Assembly: GCA_002081555.1 (NCBI GenBank)
Contig: MZNV01002953.1
Span: 1-40,694, forward strand
Origin: Protostelium mycophagum
Taxonomy: Eukaryota > Evosea > Variosea > Protosteliida > Protosteliaceae
Direction: 5' to 3'
Length of the DNA stretch: 40,694 nt
The notes beneath the pieces are model-generated. The model ran no database searches. It was not told where the DNA came from and was given only the letters and a program-made list of their open reading frames with translations. Position 1 is the stretch's first letter, and the number at the start of each line of letters is the position of its first letter. A program made the position numbers and the translations under genes. Below, piece after piece: positions 1 to 9,617 of this stretch.

Positions 1-2
1 AC

Positions 3-330
3 TCAACAATCACATCTTCTATCAACAATTCTGGCAAGGACAACAAAAACCGTTACATGATTGGCTATGCAGTGGTGAGTGATCTTTAAGTCATCAGTGT
101 ACATCAATTGACTCTACTTGCTGACATGACCGATGATCTTTGTGCAGTTGCTCCTCAAATTGGGGTGGTTCAAATTGGTGCAGATACACTTTCTGATAAA
201 GGGTCACACCCATTATGATGTTGATCAACTTTTCTCTATCTATGCTAAAGTCCTCAAATGCAACAATTAGACCAGCATTGATGAACTTGAGACACTCAAT
301 CACAATACAACAACCGATCTGGTTCACCCT
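3..330 (+). pseudogene. DUF7869-like protein, C-terminal fragment, probably decayed
   Basis: A plus-strand exon enters from the left edge and ends at 74 with a phase-0 GTGAGT donor. It reads on from an acceptor at 147. The first piece contains a D-N-K-N-R-Y motif. The second contains G-H-T-H-Y-D-V-D-Q-L-F-S. This pairing of a DN..KN motif with GHTH.D.D..F is what I recognise from the DUF7869 family, proteins of unknown function that are often multicopy and transposon-associated. The frame meets TAG at 268-270, yet the residues after it (I-D-E-L-E-T-L) still look like the family's next helix, so the stop probably breaks a once longer protein. The alternative is a true but shortened C-terminus or a missed intron. 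The 5' part lies outside the window. No other mobile-element feature is visible nearby. Confidence 0.5.
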
Positions 331-421
331 TCTCTCCGACTGAGGTTTCAGCCGCAATCAACGACGTTCTGCCATTTGAGCAACCGGACAACAAGGCCAA
401 TGAATGACAGTATGTAATAAT

Positions 422-2281
422 TTAATCACTCTCTTCTTCGCTGTGTTGTGTGTCCAAATCAACAGAACCTCGCAGCCCGATCTTTGAGAAAAGTCCATTT
501 TTCGTCTTGCTGCGGGCTAATTTGGCTTGCAGCGCCTTGATGGAAGATGACACCTTGATACGTCATCACACGTCATCACATAATAAGGCTAAAACTCAAG
601 TATCTTTGCCAAGAAGATTCTTTGTTGTGCTTCACCATAGTATTTGATCTGCGACTGAGTCGCAGTATGTCCATCAACAATAACAAAGCTGAACCAATGC
701 AATCTTGTCACCTTTTTCGTGATGTTGACGACGACTTTGGGTCTGTTATCCACCTCTTCTTCTTGCCCTTCGTACTCTTTACTTATCTTTTCCACCAACT
801 TTGTTCTCCCCGTATCTTCCACATAGTTGCTGGGGAACCAGCCGATCTCCCCTGAACTGTGACGTCTCAACAAGATGTCATAGGATGAGGTATGACGTCA
901 TACCTCATGTGTTGACCCCGCCACCAGCCACCATAAATCTCGTTCGTGTGCAAAAGTTCATCTCCTCGCTGAAATTCATTAATTTACTTTTAAAAATAAA
1001 TTTTTCAATTTTACATTAATTTTTCTGGTGAAATTTGTTACTTAAAAATAATCAAGCAAATATACTATTTGATTGTTCACCTGGAAACTGAGTTCTTGGT
1101 CATTTCTTGCCTCGTAGTTATACAACACCTTCAACACAGGATAACGTTCCATTTCTGTTTTATTCTGTATTGATCAATATCTTTTCTTTTGAATTTTTAA
1201 TTATATTTTTTCAAAATGACCATGATATTTAATCACATTTTCCTCAGGTTTTTTCTCCTCTTCTGACTCAGAGCCAGAATGTTCTTCGTCTGTTTCTTCC
1301 AATTCGACCATCTACAATCGTTATTCCATGTCTTTTTTTTTCTTTTTTTTGCTCTTTTTAATTATTTAAAATATCAATTTTTGTTTTCTATTTCTCTTAG
1401 AAAAAATAAAATGAAATAAAAAATACCTCATCTTGTTCTATTTTGTTTTCTGCTTGGTAAGTGATTTGTGGTGGTTCTTCTACAATGGCTTTCACGACTG
1501 CGGGCTCTTCATCTTCGCTGTCGATCAGGTCATTCTTTTTCTTCAATTTGGAGGATAAGATTGGTGTTGTCGAAGGTGATTCTCTTGTAATCGTATTCTT
1601 TTGAATTGGGCTGATGGAGGGGCTCGAAGCATCTGTCATTTTAGGTGTGACATCCACTGCATTTTTTCTAGAAGAGACTGGTGAAGATTTTGGACTTTGC
1701 TTCTTTGGTGGCTGATGATATCAACATACTGGGATCATTTCACCTCACATACCGTTCTGTCCCCACTTCCTTTCAATAGATCGCGTTGATCTGACTTACG
1801 TACGAGCTAAAGATGGTGAGACATTCTTTAATGTACATCTGAAATACTCACCGTCTTCCTCTTCTTTCGTTGTTCTGAAATGGCTCGTAATTGTTCCTCT
1901 TCTTGGGCAATGGACTCTTCATCTTCTAATTCTTCTCTTCTTTGCCTATCTCTCTCGAGCTGCTCTCTTTTCCTTTCTTCCTTTTCCAGATCTTTCTGCA
2001 TACTGCGCACTGTCTCATCTCAGTCTCAAACACCCTGTAAAATCTCACTTTTTTGTTTGATCATCTCTTTCGCTTTAGGATCCGCTTTTGGGCGGGAATG
2101 TGATATGGTTCGTTTTGGTGGTGGACCTCCTTTTGGTCTTGATGGTGGCCTCATTTTCGGCACTGGTGGGACTTCATTAGGACCGAGAAAGTCCTCCCGA
2201 TCCTCTTTGATCTGCCAATGTAATTCAGCCAAAATGATCCAAATTCGTAAACCTCACTCTTTTTGAACCGCAGCAGCCCAT
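422..2281 (-). CDS. SH3-domain protein with predicted N-terminal acylation (MGCC start)
   Basis: The first exon (ATG at 2281-2279) encodes MGCCGSKR and is spliced by a GTGAGG donor to a second exon near 2195. Gly2 followed by Cys3-Cys4 is the classic dual myristoylation/palmitoylation signal, so plasma-membrane attachment is likely (inference). A Pro/Lys-rich stretch follows (P-P-V-P-K-M-R-P-P-S-R-P-K), then a charged coiled coil (exon about 1828-2010), a Ser/Thr-rich acidic region (about 1430-1657) and a canonical SH3 domain over two or three exons: L-Y-N-Y-E-A, D-E-L-S-F, G-D-E-L and G-W-W-R-G between 1140 and 890, then G-E-I-G-W-F-P-S-N-Y-V near 850. The tail is lysine-rich and ends H-S-E-E-E-S-D-stop at 422-424. 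No catalytic domain is seen, so it is probably an adaptor. Exon limits between 880 and 1400 are approximate. Confidence 0.8.
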
Positions 2282-2385
2282 AGGTCTCGATGAAGTTTGC
2301 CAAATAATGAACCACATAAAACACGATGATGTGATACTACAACCAGACCGTCACGAATCAGATCTCAAAAAAATCATCATCGAAA
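2282..2385. promoter_or_regulatory. Divergent promoter between SH3 gene and TatD-like gene
   Basis: Only about 104 bp separates the two divergent start codons (ATG at 2281 on minus and 2386 on plus). This interval must hold both 5' leaders and core promoters unless undetected upstream exons exist. No TATA-like box stands out. Confidence 0.4.
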
Positions 2386-5300
2386 ATGTACGGGGGTGTC
2401 GACAGAGGCGGTGGAAGAGAAGGAAAGAAATCTTTGAGAAAGAACAAAATTGCCATAGACAAACTCGTCAAAAATGGGCCTGTCAAAAAGAAAACAACCC
2501 AATTGACCAAGAAGAAGCCCTCTCCTTCGATTGGCTCAGCCATTCCTCTTGATGGTACCGTCAAATCCATTTTTCTTGCTGATCATCTGATCAGCAAACG
2601 CACCAGTGATACCTCTCGAATTGAGAACAGGAATCATCGACGCTGGAGCTGCGCTTGCTAATCGTAGATTCGAATCTGACCTCGCCAAAGTGGTTCAGAG
2701 AGCAAATAGAGAAGGTGTGGATGCCATCATAATTCACTCGAACGATTACGAAAAACAAGAGGTGAGTTCTGATCCTGCTGTGCAGTCATTCTGAAAAAAA
2801 CAGGCTCTGCAATCAATCTCTAAAGAACACTCCTCAATTGTCTTCTTTTCCATTGGCATACATCCTGATAACATAAAGGTAATAATCCTCTTATTTCCCC
2901 AAATTGAATTATACAAAGCGTGCCAATGATAAGGCCATCACACAGAGATTGACAGATCTGAAAGAGACAGCACTCAACACACAAGAATGTGTGGCTATAT
3001 TGGCGGGTTTAGATTTATCCAGAGAAGTGGGAATACATTATAGTAAGTCGATAATCATCTGCCAAACGTGACGTCTACAGCGCAAGAGAAGTTGTTGAAA
3101 GATCTTCTCGTCATCGCTGGTGAATTAGAACTTCCTGCCATCATATATCAGGTGCAAAATGAGATTATTGTAGTGAGCAGCTTTGCGGCAGAGCTGCGAA
3201 TAAAAAAGGTGGCACAGCCATGATTCCAATGGGTTTCGTACTCTGATTGAGATGATCACGTTTCAAAATGTTGATCAAAAATGAAGATCGCCGCGAGAGA
3301 ACAATTAGTGGAGAAATTAAAAGAGCCAACTGAAGGACTTCAACGAGTGGGTATCTACAACTTTTATGGAACCCAACAGGATCTAGAGTCTTATCTATCT
3401 CTCGAAATAGAAGTCTACTTCATTTTAACAGGTAAATACAACTCTATTTTTGGCAGAAAATCTCCCGCCAAAATAAACACCGCCTCCAAACTTTGAAATT
3501 TAAATCACAAATAACGGTCATGCAGGAGCCATAACAGACACAAACACGGAACAACACAAGAGTCTCAAAGATTTGATCCAAAGCATCCCCATCGATAGGC
3601 TTCTCATCGCATCAGACTCACCTTTCTTCACACCACAAAATATAGAGGATGCCTTCGTGAAGACCGGCAGAAATGAACCTTCAAACTTGCCTTATGTCTT
3701 TAAGACATTGGCAGAATGGCTGCCCGAAGAGAAGAACGGGATGTCTGCGGAGAATTATCTAAGAAGCCAGATCAGAGCGAATTCCAAGAGGTTATATTTC
3801 AGAAAATATTTTTTATTTACGACTGGATGCATCTCCACAACGTTGTTGTGTTGGTGCTCGTCTCAAAAATAAAAGTTATTTTAGGGGTTTAGGGTTTATT
3901 TAGCATTCATCAAAATATTTTTATTGTTGAAAATAAAATAAAATAGGTTCTATGATCTTATCGATAGAGACGAGAAGAGAGAAGGAGAGGATGCCGTTGT
4001 AGAAGGCCAAGAGGAGGCCAAAACGGAAGAAACCTCCGAAAAGTCAGAAACAAAAAGAGAGAAAACAGACGAGAAAAAGGAAAATAAGAAGGAAAAAACA
4101 GAAAATAAGAAGGAAAAAGCGGAAAATACCAATGAGAAAGAAAAAAGAACCAAGCCCTCCAAATCCTCAAAATCCAAGCAGGTACTTTTAACTTTATTTT
4201 TCTTCTGTGATATCAACATTATTCTCGCTTGCACTCTTCAGGAAAGTGGTGAAACCACACAAAATAGGATGACTTTATAGCGCATGCTCAGAAGCCCTCA
4301 GGGTGAAGTTTATACGAGCTTGTTCTCTCTTCCCAGCATATTAACATCCTGTAACTTTTTTTGTGAGAAATATCCGAAGTGCGGCGCAGCCACAGTAATA
4401 AGGATCTTAATCATGACAGAAAATCTAAAAAAAATTTTTAAATATATTTTCACACACAACAGATGCAATTGGAAGATGAGGAAGAAGAAGAGATCCCAAC
4501 TGCCAGAAAAGGAAAGAAAAACAACAAGAAAAATGTCAGCAAAGCGGTCACGATCGTTGTAGAGAGCAGTGAAGAGGAAGTATCAGAGGAAGATGTCTCA
4601 ACAGATGAGGAGCAGACACAAGTGAGATATCATGACAGTGGTCACGTGACAATATTGATTTCTGCAGGCCTCTGCAGAGAAAAGAAAAGTGAAATATGCC
4701 TGCAAGAAGTGCAGGAGGCTTCTATTCGAGGAAGATGATGTCGCATCCCATAATCAATCAGAATTCGCAAATAAGGTAAAGATACTCCTATTTTGAAAGA
4801 TCTTATTGTGTTTGTATTGACAGCACAAAATATGTGCAAAAACACCCAGAGAATATTCTATTCATTTTTACAATTTATTTTGATTTTTATTGACGTTTTT
4901 AAGGTGACAAAGAGAGACGAAGGATCAGTGGAGACGGATCTATGCCAGATGATTTTCACCAAACACGTGAAATGGGCCAAATTATCCTCCGAATCGGCCA
5001 CAGAGGAAGAGGTGTGACACGTCGTGTCAAGAATGACGTTTGACGTCTTGTAGGTGGAGCAGTCTGGAGGTATCCCGCTGGCTGAGAATGGAAGGCTGGT
5101 GTGCCCGGGCTGTGCGTACAAGCTGGGAAGGTTTGTCGACATTATTATCCGATTATGTGGACAATGGACCGTGTGGCAAAGTCGCAAATGAAAGCATTAT
5201 TTTATTTATAGCAGATGCACATATTAGATTTTGATTGAAAACGTTGTGGCACAAATTAAAATATAAAAAAGCGATATGTGTCCGCGGCAATGCTGCAAAT

Positions 5301-5684
5301 AAACAAAACACACGAGATCAAATGAATCTTCTGACTGGTTGTAGATGGTCAATCCATCAACCCGTGAGTTGCACATGTGGCATGCTCTCCCCACTTCCCT
5401 CTTTCGCCGTAAAGAAGAAAGTATTAGACATCATATTGCCCATCGACCCTTTGTCTGGCGTGAAAGAGGGTGAGCTTTCAGGCACATTTTCTGTCTCTAC
5501 ATTTTTTGTTGGTGGATTCTGCCTTTCAAATTTTGTTGAAATTCAATCAAGTTAGCTAATCATTGCAGAATTTTCCAGCGAAGAGGACGAGAAGAAAGAG
5601 AAGAAGAAGAAGAAGAAAAAGGGAAATCCTGGCACAAAAAAGAACAAGGCCAACTTCTCCAGTTTCCGAAACAAAGACTATTAA
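2386..5684 (+). CDS. TatD-family protein fused to a YVH1/DUSP12-type zinc domain
   Basis: Exon 1 is a Lys/Gly-rich leader (MYGGVDRGGG...). It splices at 2554/2607 into a TatD-like barrel: I-D-A-G-A-A-L-A-N-R-R-F, then F-S-I-G-I-H-P near 2850, A-G-L-D-L-S near 3010, P-I-D-R-L-L-I-A-S-D-S-P near 3590 and N-E-P-S-N-L-P-Y near 3680. TatD enzymes are metal-dependent DNases, but several metal ligands appear lost: the Glu of GEIGLD, the His of the I-H-x-R strand (Tyr here) and the His before F-x-G (Asn here). Intron phase carries the frame across 3796-3947 into a long Lys/Glu-rich linker. It then appears to join, through an intron of about 280 nt, an acidic segment and a zinc domain with A-C-K-K-C-R-R-L-L-F, C-P-G-C-A-Y-K-L-G and S-C-T-C-G, the signature of the YVH1/DUSP12 C-terminus. 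The main doubt is an in-frame TAG at 4278-4280 if a shorter intron is used; that would make two genes (stop at 4280, new start at 4463). Confidence 0.7.
4463..5684 (+). other. YVH1/DUSP12-like zinc-binding module (part of the fusion, or a separate gene)
   Basis: From the acceptor before 4463 the frame reads an acidic stretch, then K-Y-A-C-K-K-C-R-R-L-L-F (about 4700), V-K-W (about 4975), L-V-C-P-G-C-A-Y-K-L-G (about 5110) and, after a 211-nt intron, R-W-S-I-H-Q-P-V-S-C-T-C-G (about 5345). It ends in a Lys-rich tail and N-K-D-Y-stop (5682-5684). The order matches the zinc-binding half of YVH1/DUSP12, which in yeast acts in 60S ribosome maturation by releasing Mrt4 (family knowledge). The phosphatase half (HCxxGxxR) is absent here. 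The ATG at 4463 sits exactly behind a good acceptor (CACACAACAG), which favours an internal exon over a start codon. Confidence 0.75.
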
Positions 5685-5859
5685 AGATCCGATTTTTCGT
5701 TTCCATCTTTTGATTAGTGAAAGAATCTGGCCCAAAACCTGTCAGAAGAACTTGAATACTTTTTAGCACGCCCAGAGCAAATTAAACAAAATTTAAAGAT
5801 GAGCTAAGGAATACATTTTCACATGATCTCCATATTAATCTTCACGTACATTTTTTTCG

Positions 5860-6980
5860 TGTTTATTCTTTTGCAGAATTTTTCTGTTGTAGTTGAAGCG
5901 AAACTTTTCCGGCGATCTTATCAAAAATTGAGACCACATTTAATCCCGTCTTTGCAGAACATTCCACGAAAAGACAATCGTTTTCCGCCGCATAATTGGA
6001 GACTTCCTCAGTCTCCACAGCTCTCTTGTCCTCAAGATCAACCTTGCACCCTACTATGTACACAACACATTTCTGGATAATTCAATGGAAATAGTGGAAT
6101 GCGTAAATACCGTGCCGTTATTGCGTAATTCTGAAATCCAATCTTTAGCTTTCTCGTATGTGTACTGAAGTATCTCAGAATCTCCGTCGAAATTTCGATG
6201 ACATTTCCGTGAAGATCCACTTACGTATTGTGTGATATCATAAACAATGACTGCAGCAAAAGTTCCTCGGTAGTACATTGGAGCGAGTGAATGAAATCCT
6301 GAATTGTTGTCAGTAAAAATCAATATTGTAGATACTCACTCTCTTGGCCTAAATAACGTTGTAGTTAGATAAAATAGAAGATGACGTCAGCTAATGTCAG
6401 AAAAAAAACAAAATTCACCTGCTAAAAACAGTAAGAATCTTGCGCAAGTTTAAATGAATTATTGAAAGGAAGATGTCCTCAAGCGAAGGATGATGTGGTC
6501 ACAAGAAATGAATGTCGTTGATGTCTTACCAGTGTCCCAAATTTCGAATCTTGTTGTTCTCTCTCCACTCACATGATTCTTGGTCGCAAAGGCGGCTCTG
6601 AAATCCATCAGGATGTCAGGATCGATCGACACCTACCCAATAGTGGGTGCCTCTCCTTCGAAAAATTCGTTTCTAATGTATCTGTTGAGTATGGAAGATT
6701 TGCCTGAATGTTTGAGATTGATCAATTATCCCAATCAAACAGTACCTACTGCGGCCTCTCCCAACATGCAAACTTTGACACCTTTCGTCAAGTCCGCTGA
6801 GCGAGCAGTTGCCAACGTGCTAGCTGACATTCTTCACACGTGAGACGTTTTTGAGCTCCTCACCTGAGCTAAAAGAGCGTTTGTTCTTCTTACCGCCTAT
6901 ACAACAAGATGATTCCTTTTCTGCTGGTGGTGAAGAACTGACGCAGTGAGTCTCAATCATCCCATTCCATTTCACCTCAT
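5860..6980 (-). CDS. Rab5-like small GTPase with microexons
   Basis: Spliced exons give a full G domain: P-loop G-E-A-A-V-G-K-S-S (rebuilt across the intron near 6775), switch I P-T-I-G-A-A-F, D-T-A-G-Q-E-R-F-H-S-L-A-P-M-Y-Y-R-G, and E-C-S-A-K-T-G. The P-T-I-G-A-A-F and S-L-A-P-M-Y-Y-R-G segments are Rab5-type, so an early-endosome role is likely (family knowledge). Two oddities are seen. The base-specificity motif NKxD reads C-K-V-D, and the C-terminus (Q-K-N-S-A-K-E-stop) has no prenylatable cysteine. The DTAGQE motif needs a 3-nt exon at 6419-6421 and a 9-nt exon at 6340-6348. Two starts are possible: ATG 6830 (M-S-A-S-T-L) or, through a GTGAGG...GTCAG intron, ATG 6980, which adds a leader with S-S-C-C-I-G-G-K-K. 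It is convergent with the TatD-like gene. Confidence 0.88.
6340..6348 (-). other. 9-nt microexon of the Rab gene
   Basis: The minus strand reads ...TTATTTAG, GCCAAGAGA, GTGAGTATC.... The nine bases supply Gly-Gln-Glu-(Arg) of the DTAGQERF motif. The next exon starts at 6298 after ATTCAG with GATTTCATTC (R-F-H-S). Without this microexon the catalytic Gln of switch II would be missing. Confidence 0.85.
6419..6421 (-). other. 3-nt microexon (CAG) of the Rab gene
   Basis: On the minus strand the intron sequence reads TTTTTAG, then CAG, then GTGAAT: a strong acceptor and a strong donor around three bases. The exon before ends GAC ACT G (6530) and the exon after starts GC CAA GAG A (6348). Joining them directly gives D-T-G-Q-E. 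Including CAG gives D-T-A-G-Q-E-R-F, the invariant Rab switch II motif. The exact restoration of both frame and motif is strong internal evidence. Confidence 0.75.
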
Positions 6981-7176
6981 TTAGACGAGGGGATCTTGCT
7001 TGATTATGTTCTCGATTTGAAGATCAGTTCGCCGGACTGCGTGGGAACCACGTTTTAAAACTCTGAAACTTCCGAAAAATCAAAGGCTCTTTCCAACCTG
7101 ATCAACTCGCACGGTAATTTCGCGTGAGTTACCGCGAGTAATGGATTTCCTTTGTGTTATCTTTTTTGTTCTATTT

Positions 7177-9617
7177 TTATTTTTCCGTTGTGTTGACCTG
7201 CTTGGCAACAAAGACCAGCAGGAATTTCAGGTCGGTGAGCAGATATTTCAGTGATTTTGTCCAAGTTTCTTCATTATTAAATTGCAATTTAATCGACATG
7301 TCCCCGATCTTTTCTCTCTCAATTCTGTGGAAAATTATTTGTGAAAAAAGAAAAATTCAAGTCTCCAAAGTCACAACTCTATACCCTCAAAATCACGGTA
7401 CAAAACCGGCGAAATATTGAAATATAAACGCACCTGTACGGTAACTTGAAAGTCTTGTCGATGGACTCTGCATATTCTCCAATCTCAGAGAGGCACGTCA
7501 AAAAGGCAGCCATGCCAGAGTCGAATCTCCTGTACCAGAACAATCTCCCCAGGCTGATATCACTGGATCCGAATCTGCGATATCATCAGTTAAAGAATAT
7601 AAAAAAACACCCACAATTCATAATGAGAATTATCGCTGAGTCTTTCCATCCTCGAAGAGCTTCCCATCGGTAATAACCGATACCTAAGAATATCAGCCAT
7701 CTACAACCCTCCAGAGAATATCCTTACGTGGAAAATTTGAAGGATAATTTTCTAGAGATGGTGTGTAATAATAAAGTGGCTTGGCCCCATGCGGCATTGA
7801 TCTCGTTCCAATCTACAGGCTGACTCGGTAGTCTTCCCAGCCTGAAACCATTGATCGTGCCAAAATGTCCATCGTATCTGTGTATTGTGTCAGATGTCTA
7901 TGATGACATGAGATGTCAACATACGAGATGTGGAACGTGTCATTGTAGATGTTGGTTTCGCGGAGAGCGTGAAGGTCTTCAGTTGCGTTTTGAAGTCTCA
8001 TATGTACAGACTCATTATCGTCAACATATTCTTGGTATTCCCCTTGGTAAGCCGTGAAATGTTCGAAATATCTGGAAAACTTCAGAGATGGTCATTCGCA
8101 GATGCGTGCGCATCTTTCGCAGATGCGACTTACGCTGCTTCCAGGTCTTCGAGTCTCTCGTCTTCATCAATGATATATTTTATTTCTTCGTTGATCACTT
8201 TTCTCTCCAACTTTAAATTATCCAATTGTCTGTATAATTCCAGTTCTTCTTGCTCCAGCTGCATATTTTCAACGAAATTTCTATGAAATTTGGAAGTAAT
8301 ATCGAGGTAAGCCGCATCTGCGAAAATGCACACGCATCTGCGAATTCCCTTAAAGAGATGAAATATCACCGCTGAGATCTCTACGTCGAGTGATTCTACT
8401 GTATGTATTCTCTCTTGACTCTCCAGATCATATAAATAACGTTCGTAAATTCCATCCTCCTTCTCTAAAGCCTCCACTACGATGACTCAATACGGCGATT
8501 AACGTGAATCTCGCGGTAATTACCGTGATTAAAATGAAAAGTCTCATATGGAAAATCGGACACTGACCTTTTCTCTCCATATTCCTGGAAAATTTTGACG
8601 AACATTCTCTACACAGAGGCTGATCTACACAAATCCCATCTGAAATCAAATTGAAAAGTGCTCTAGCTTGTTGATATTTTGCTTGTCCGTGAACATCTTT
8701 CCCCGCTGTTGTTGCTAAAATAGATTTATTTATATTGTGATATTGATCTTTTAATGTTGATTTCCAATTGTTTTACTATTCTAAAATTGAATTTTTTCTG
8801 ATGTGAATAAAACTACAGAAAAATATTAAAAAATGAGGATATTAGATTGTTCGTTGTAGATGGGAGATGAATACCTGTGTGTAGTGGACTGCTTATCGGG
8901 GAATTTAAGGCTGTTGTAGATTGTGACAGCACGTGATTCGGTGGTGATGTTGCAAAATGATTTTGGTGATCATTCATCGACATTTGGGATTGCGCGAGAG
9001 TTCTACTTTTTTGTCAATAAAAATCGAAGATGAGTCACTCTAATATACGGTAAAATCACGGTTGGTTACCGTGTCTTGACGTGATGCACATTTTCAGAAA
9101 ATAGATTCTCTTCACATTTCAAAACAGAAGATGAACAGAATTTTAAATACACCTGAAAGGCCTTTTCAAAATAGAAATCGCCGTTTGGAAAGAGCCTGAA
9201 GTATCATTCTGACTCTGTCCTAAAGGTTTGTTGATGGCGGTCTGAACGTTTCAATGGTGATTTGACAAGTGATTGAATGGCTTACCTGCTGCGTAGAGAG
9301 GACAGCCTTCATATGTGTTTCGACCTCCTTTAATTTGCTTTCGAGCTCTTTTAATGATTAATTTCAATGAGACTTCAAGAAAGATGTCTCGACAGAGATA
9401 TATCGCACATCATTTTGTAAAATCACCATATCTTAAAATGTCTAAGACAAAAAAAAACAATTGAAGAGAATGTGATATGCCACGTGATGTGCTGCTCACC
9501 TTCTAAAGTCATTAACGAGATCTGATTGACAGTCGTCGATAAATCTGCATCTAAGATGAATTCATCTATGACCAAAGGCTTTCTACAAGCAGGATTTTGA
9601 CAAGAATACTCCATCAT
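7177..9617 (-). CDS. Beclin-1 / Atg6 homologue
   Basis: This is the autophagy and endosomal PI3-kinase (Vps34) complex subunit. The start (ATG 9617) gives [15 protein letters not shown], the N-terminal CxxxC/QxPL segment of the family. A Ser/Asn/Gln-rich linker follows (about 8870-9240). A BH3-like stretch comes next, [11 protein letters not shown] near 8640, leading into V-D-Q-P-L-C-R-E-C. The coiled coil lies at about 8480-8000. The evolutionarily conserved domain opens with [13 protein letters not shown] (about 7900). W-N-E-I-N-A-A-W-G is readable on the minus strand near 7810-7780. [15 protein letters not shown] lies near 7520, and [17 protein letters not shown] near 7270. It ends N-T-T-E-K-stop at 7177-7179. 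Length and domain order fit a complete Atg6. An inverted repeat lies in the introns around the exon at 8134-8258. Confidence 0.95.
8094..8133 (-). repeat. Intronic inverted-repeat element, copy 1 (forms the intron 5' end)
   Basis: Read on the minus strand this begins with the donor itself (GTAAGTCGCATCTGCGAAAG) and continues ATGCGCACGCATCTGCGAAT. It contains two copies of GCATCTGCGAA. It directly follows the Beclin exon 8134-8258 and matches copy 2 in all but a few positions. Confidence 0.85.
8307..8345 (+). repeat. Intronic inverted-repeat element, copy 2
   Basis: The plus strand reads GTAAGCCGCATCTGCGAAAA then TGCACACGCATCTGCGAAT: the same element as copy 1, in opposite orientation, with about three substitutions and one indel. 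It lies in the intron upstream of the same Beclin exon, so here the donor-like GTAAG is antisense to the gene. The two copies could pair across the 125-nt exon. Confidence 0.85.

Noticed and set aside
589-873. Long plus-strand frames opposite the SH3 exons (about 622-1019)
   Set aside because: The minus strand carries a clear SH3 domain with splice sites; the plus frames have no motif and are shadows.
3950-4234. Minus-strand frames rich in Phe/Ser/Leu that look like membrane segments
   Set aside because: They are the antisense of the Lys/Glu-rich linker of the TatD-like gene; such codons read as hydrophobic runs on the other strand.
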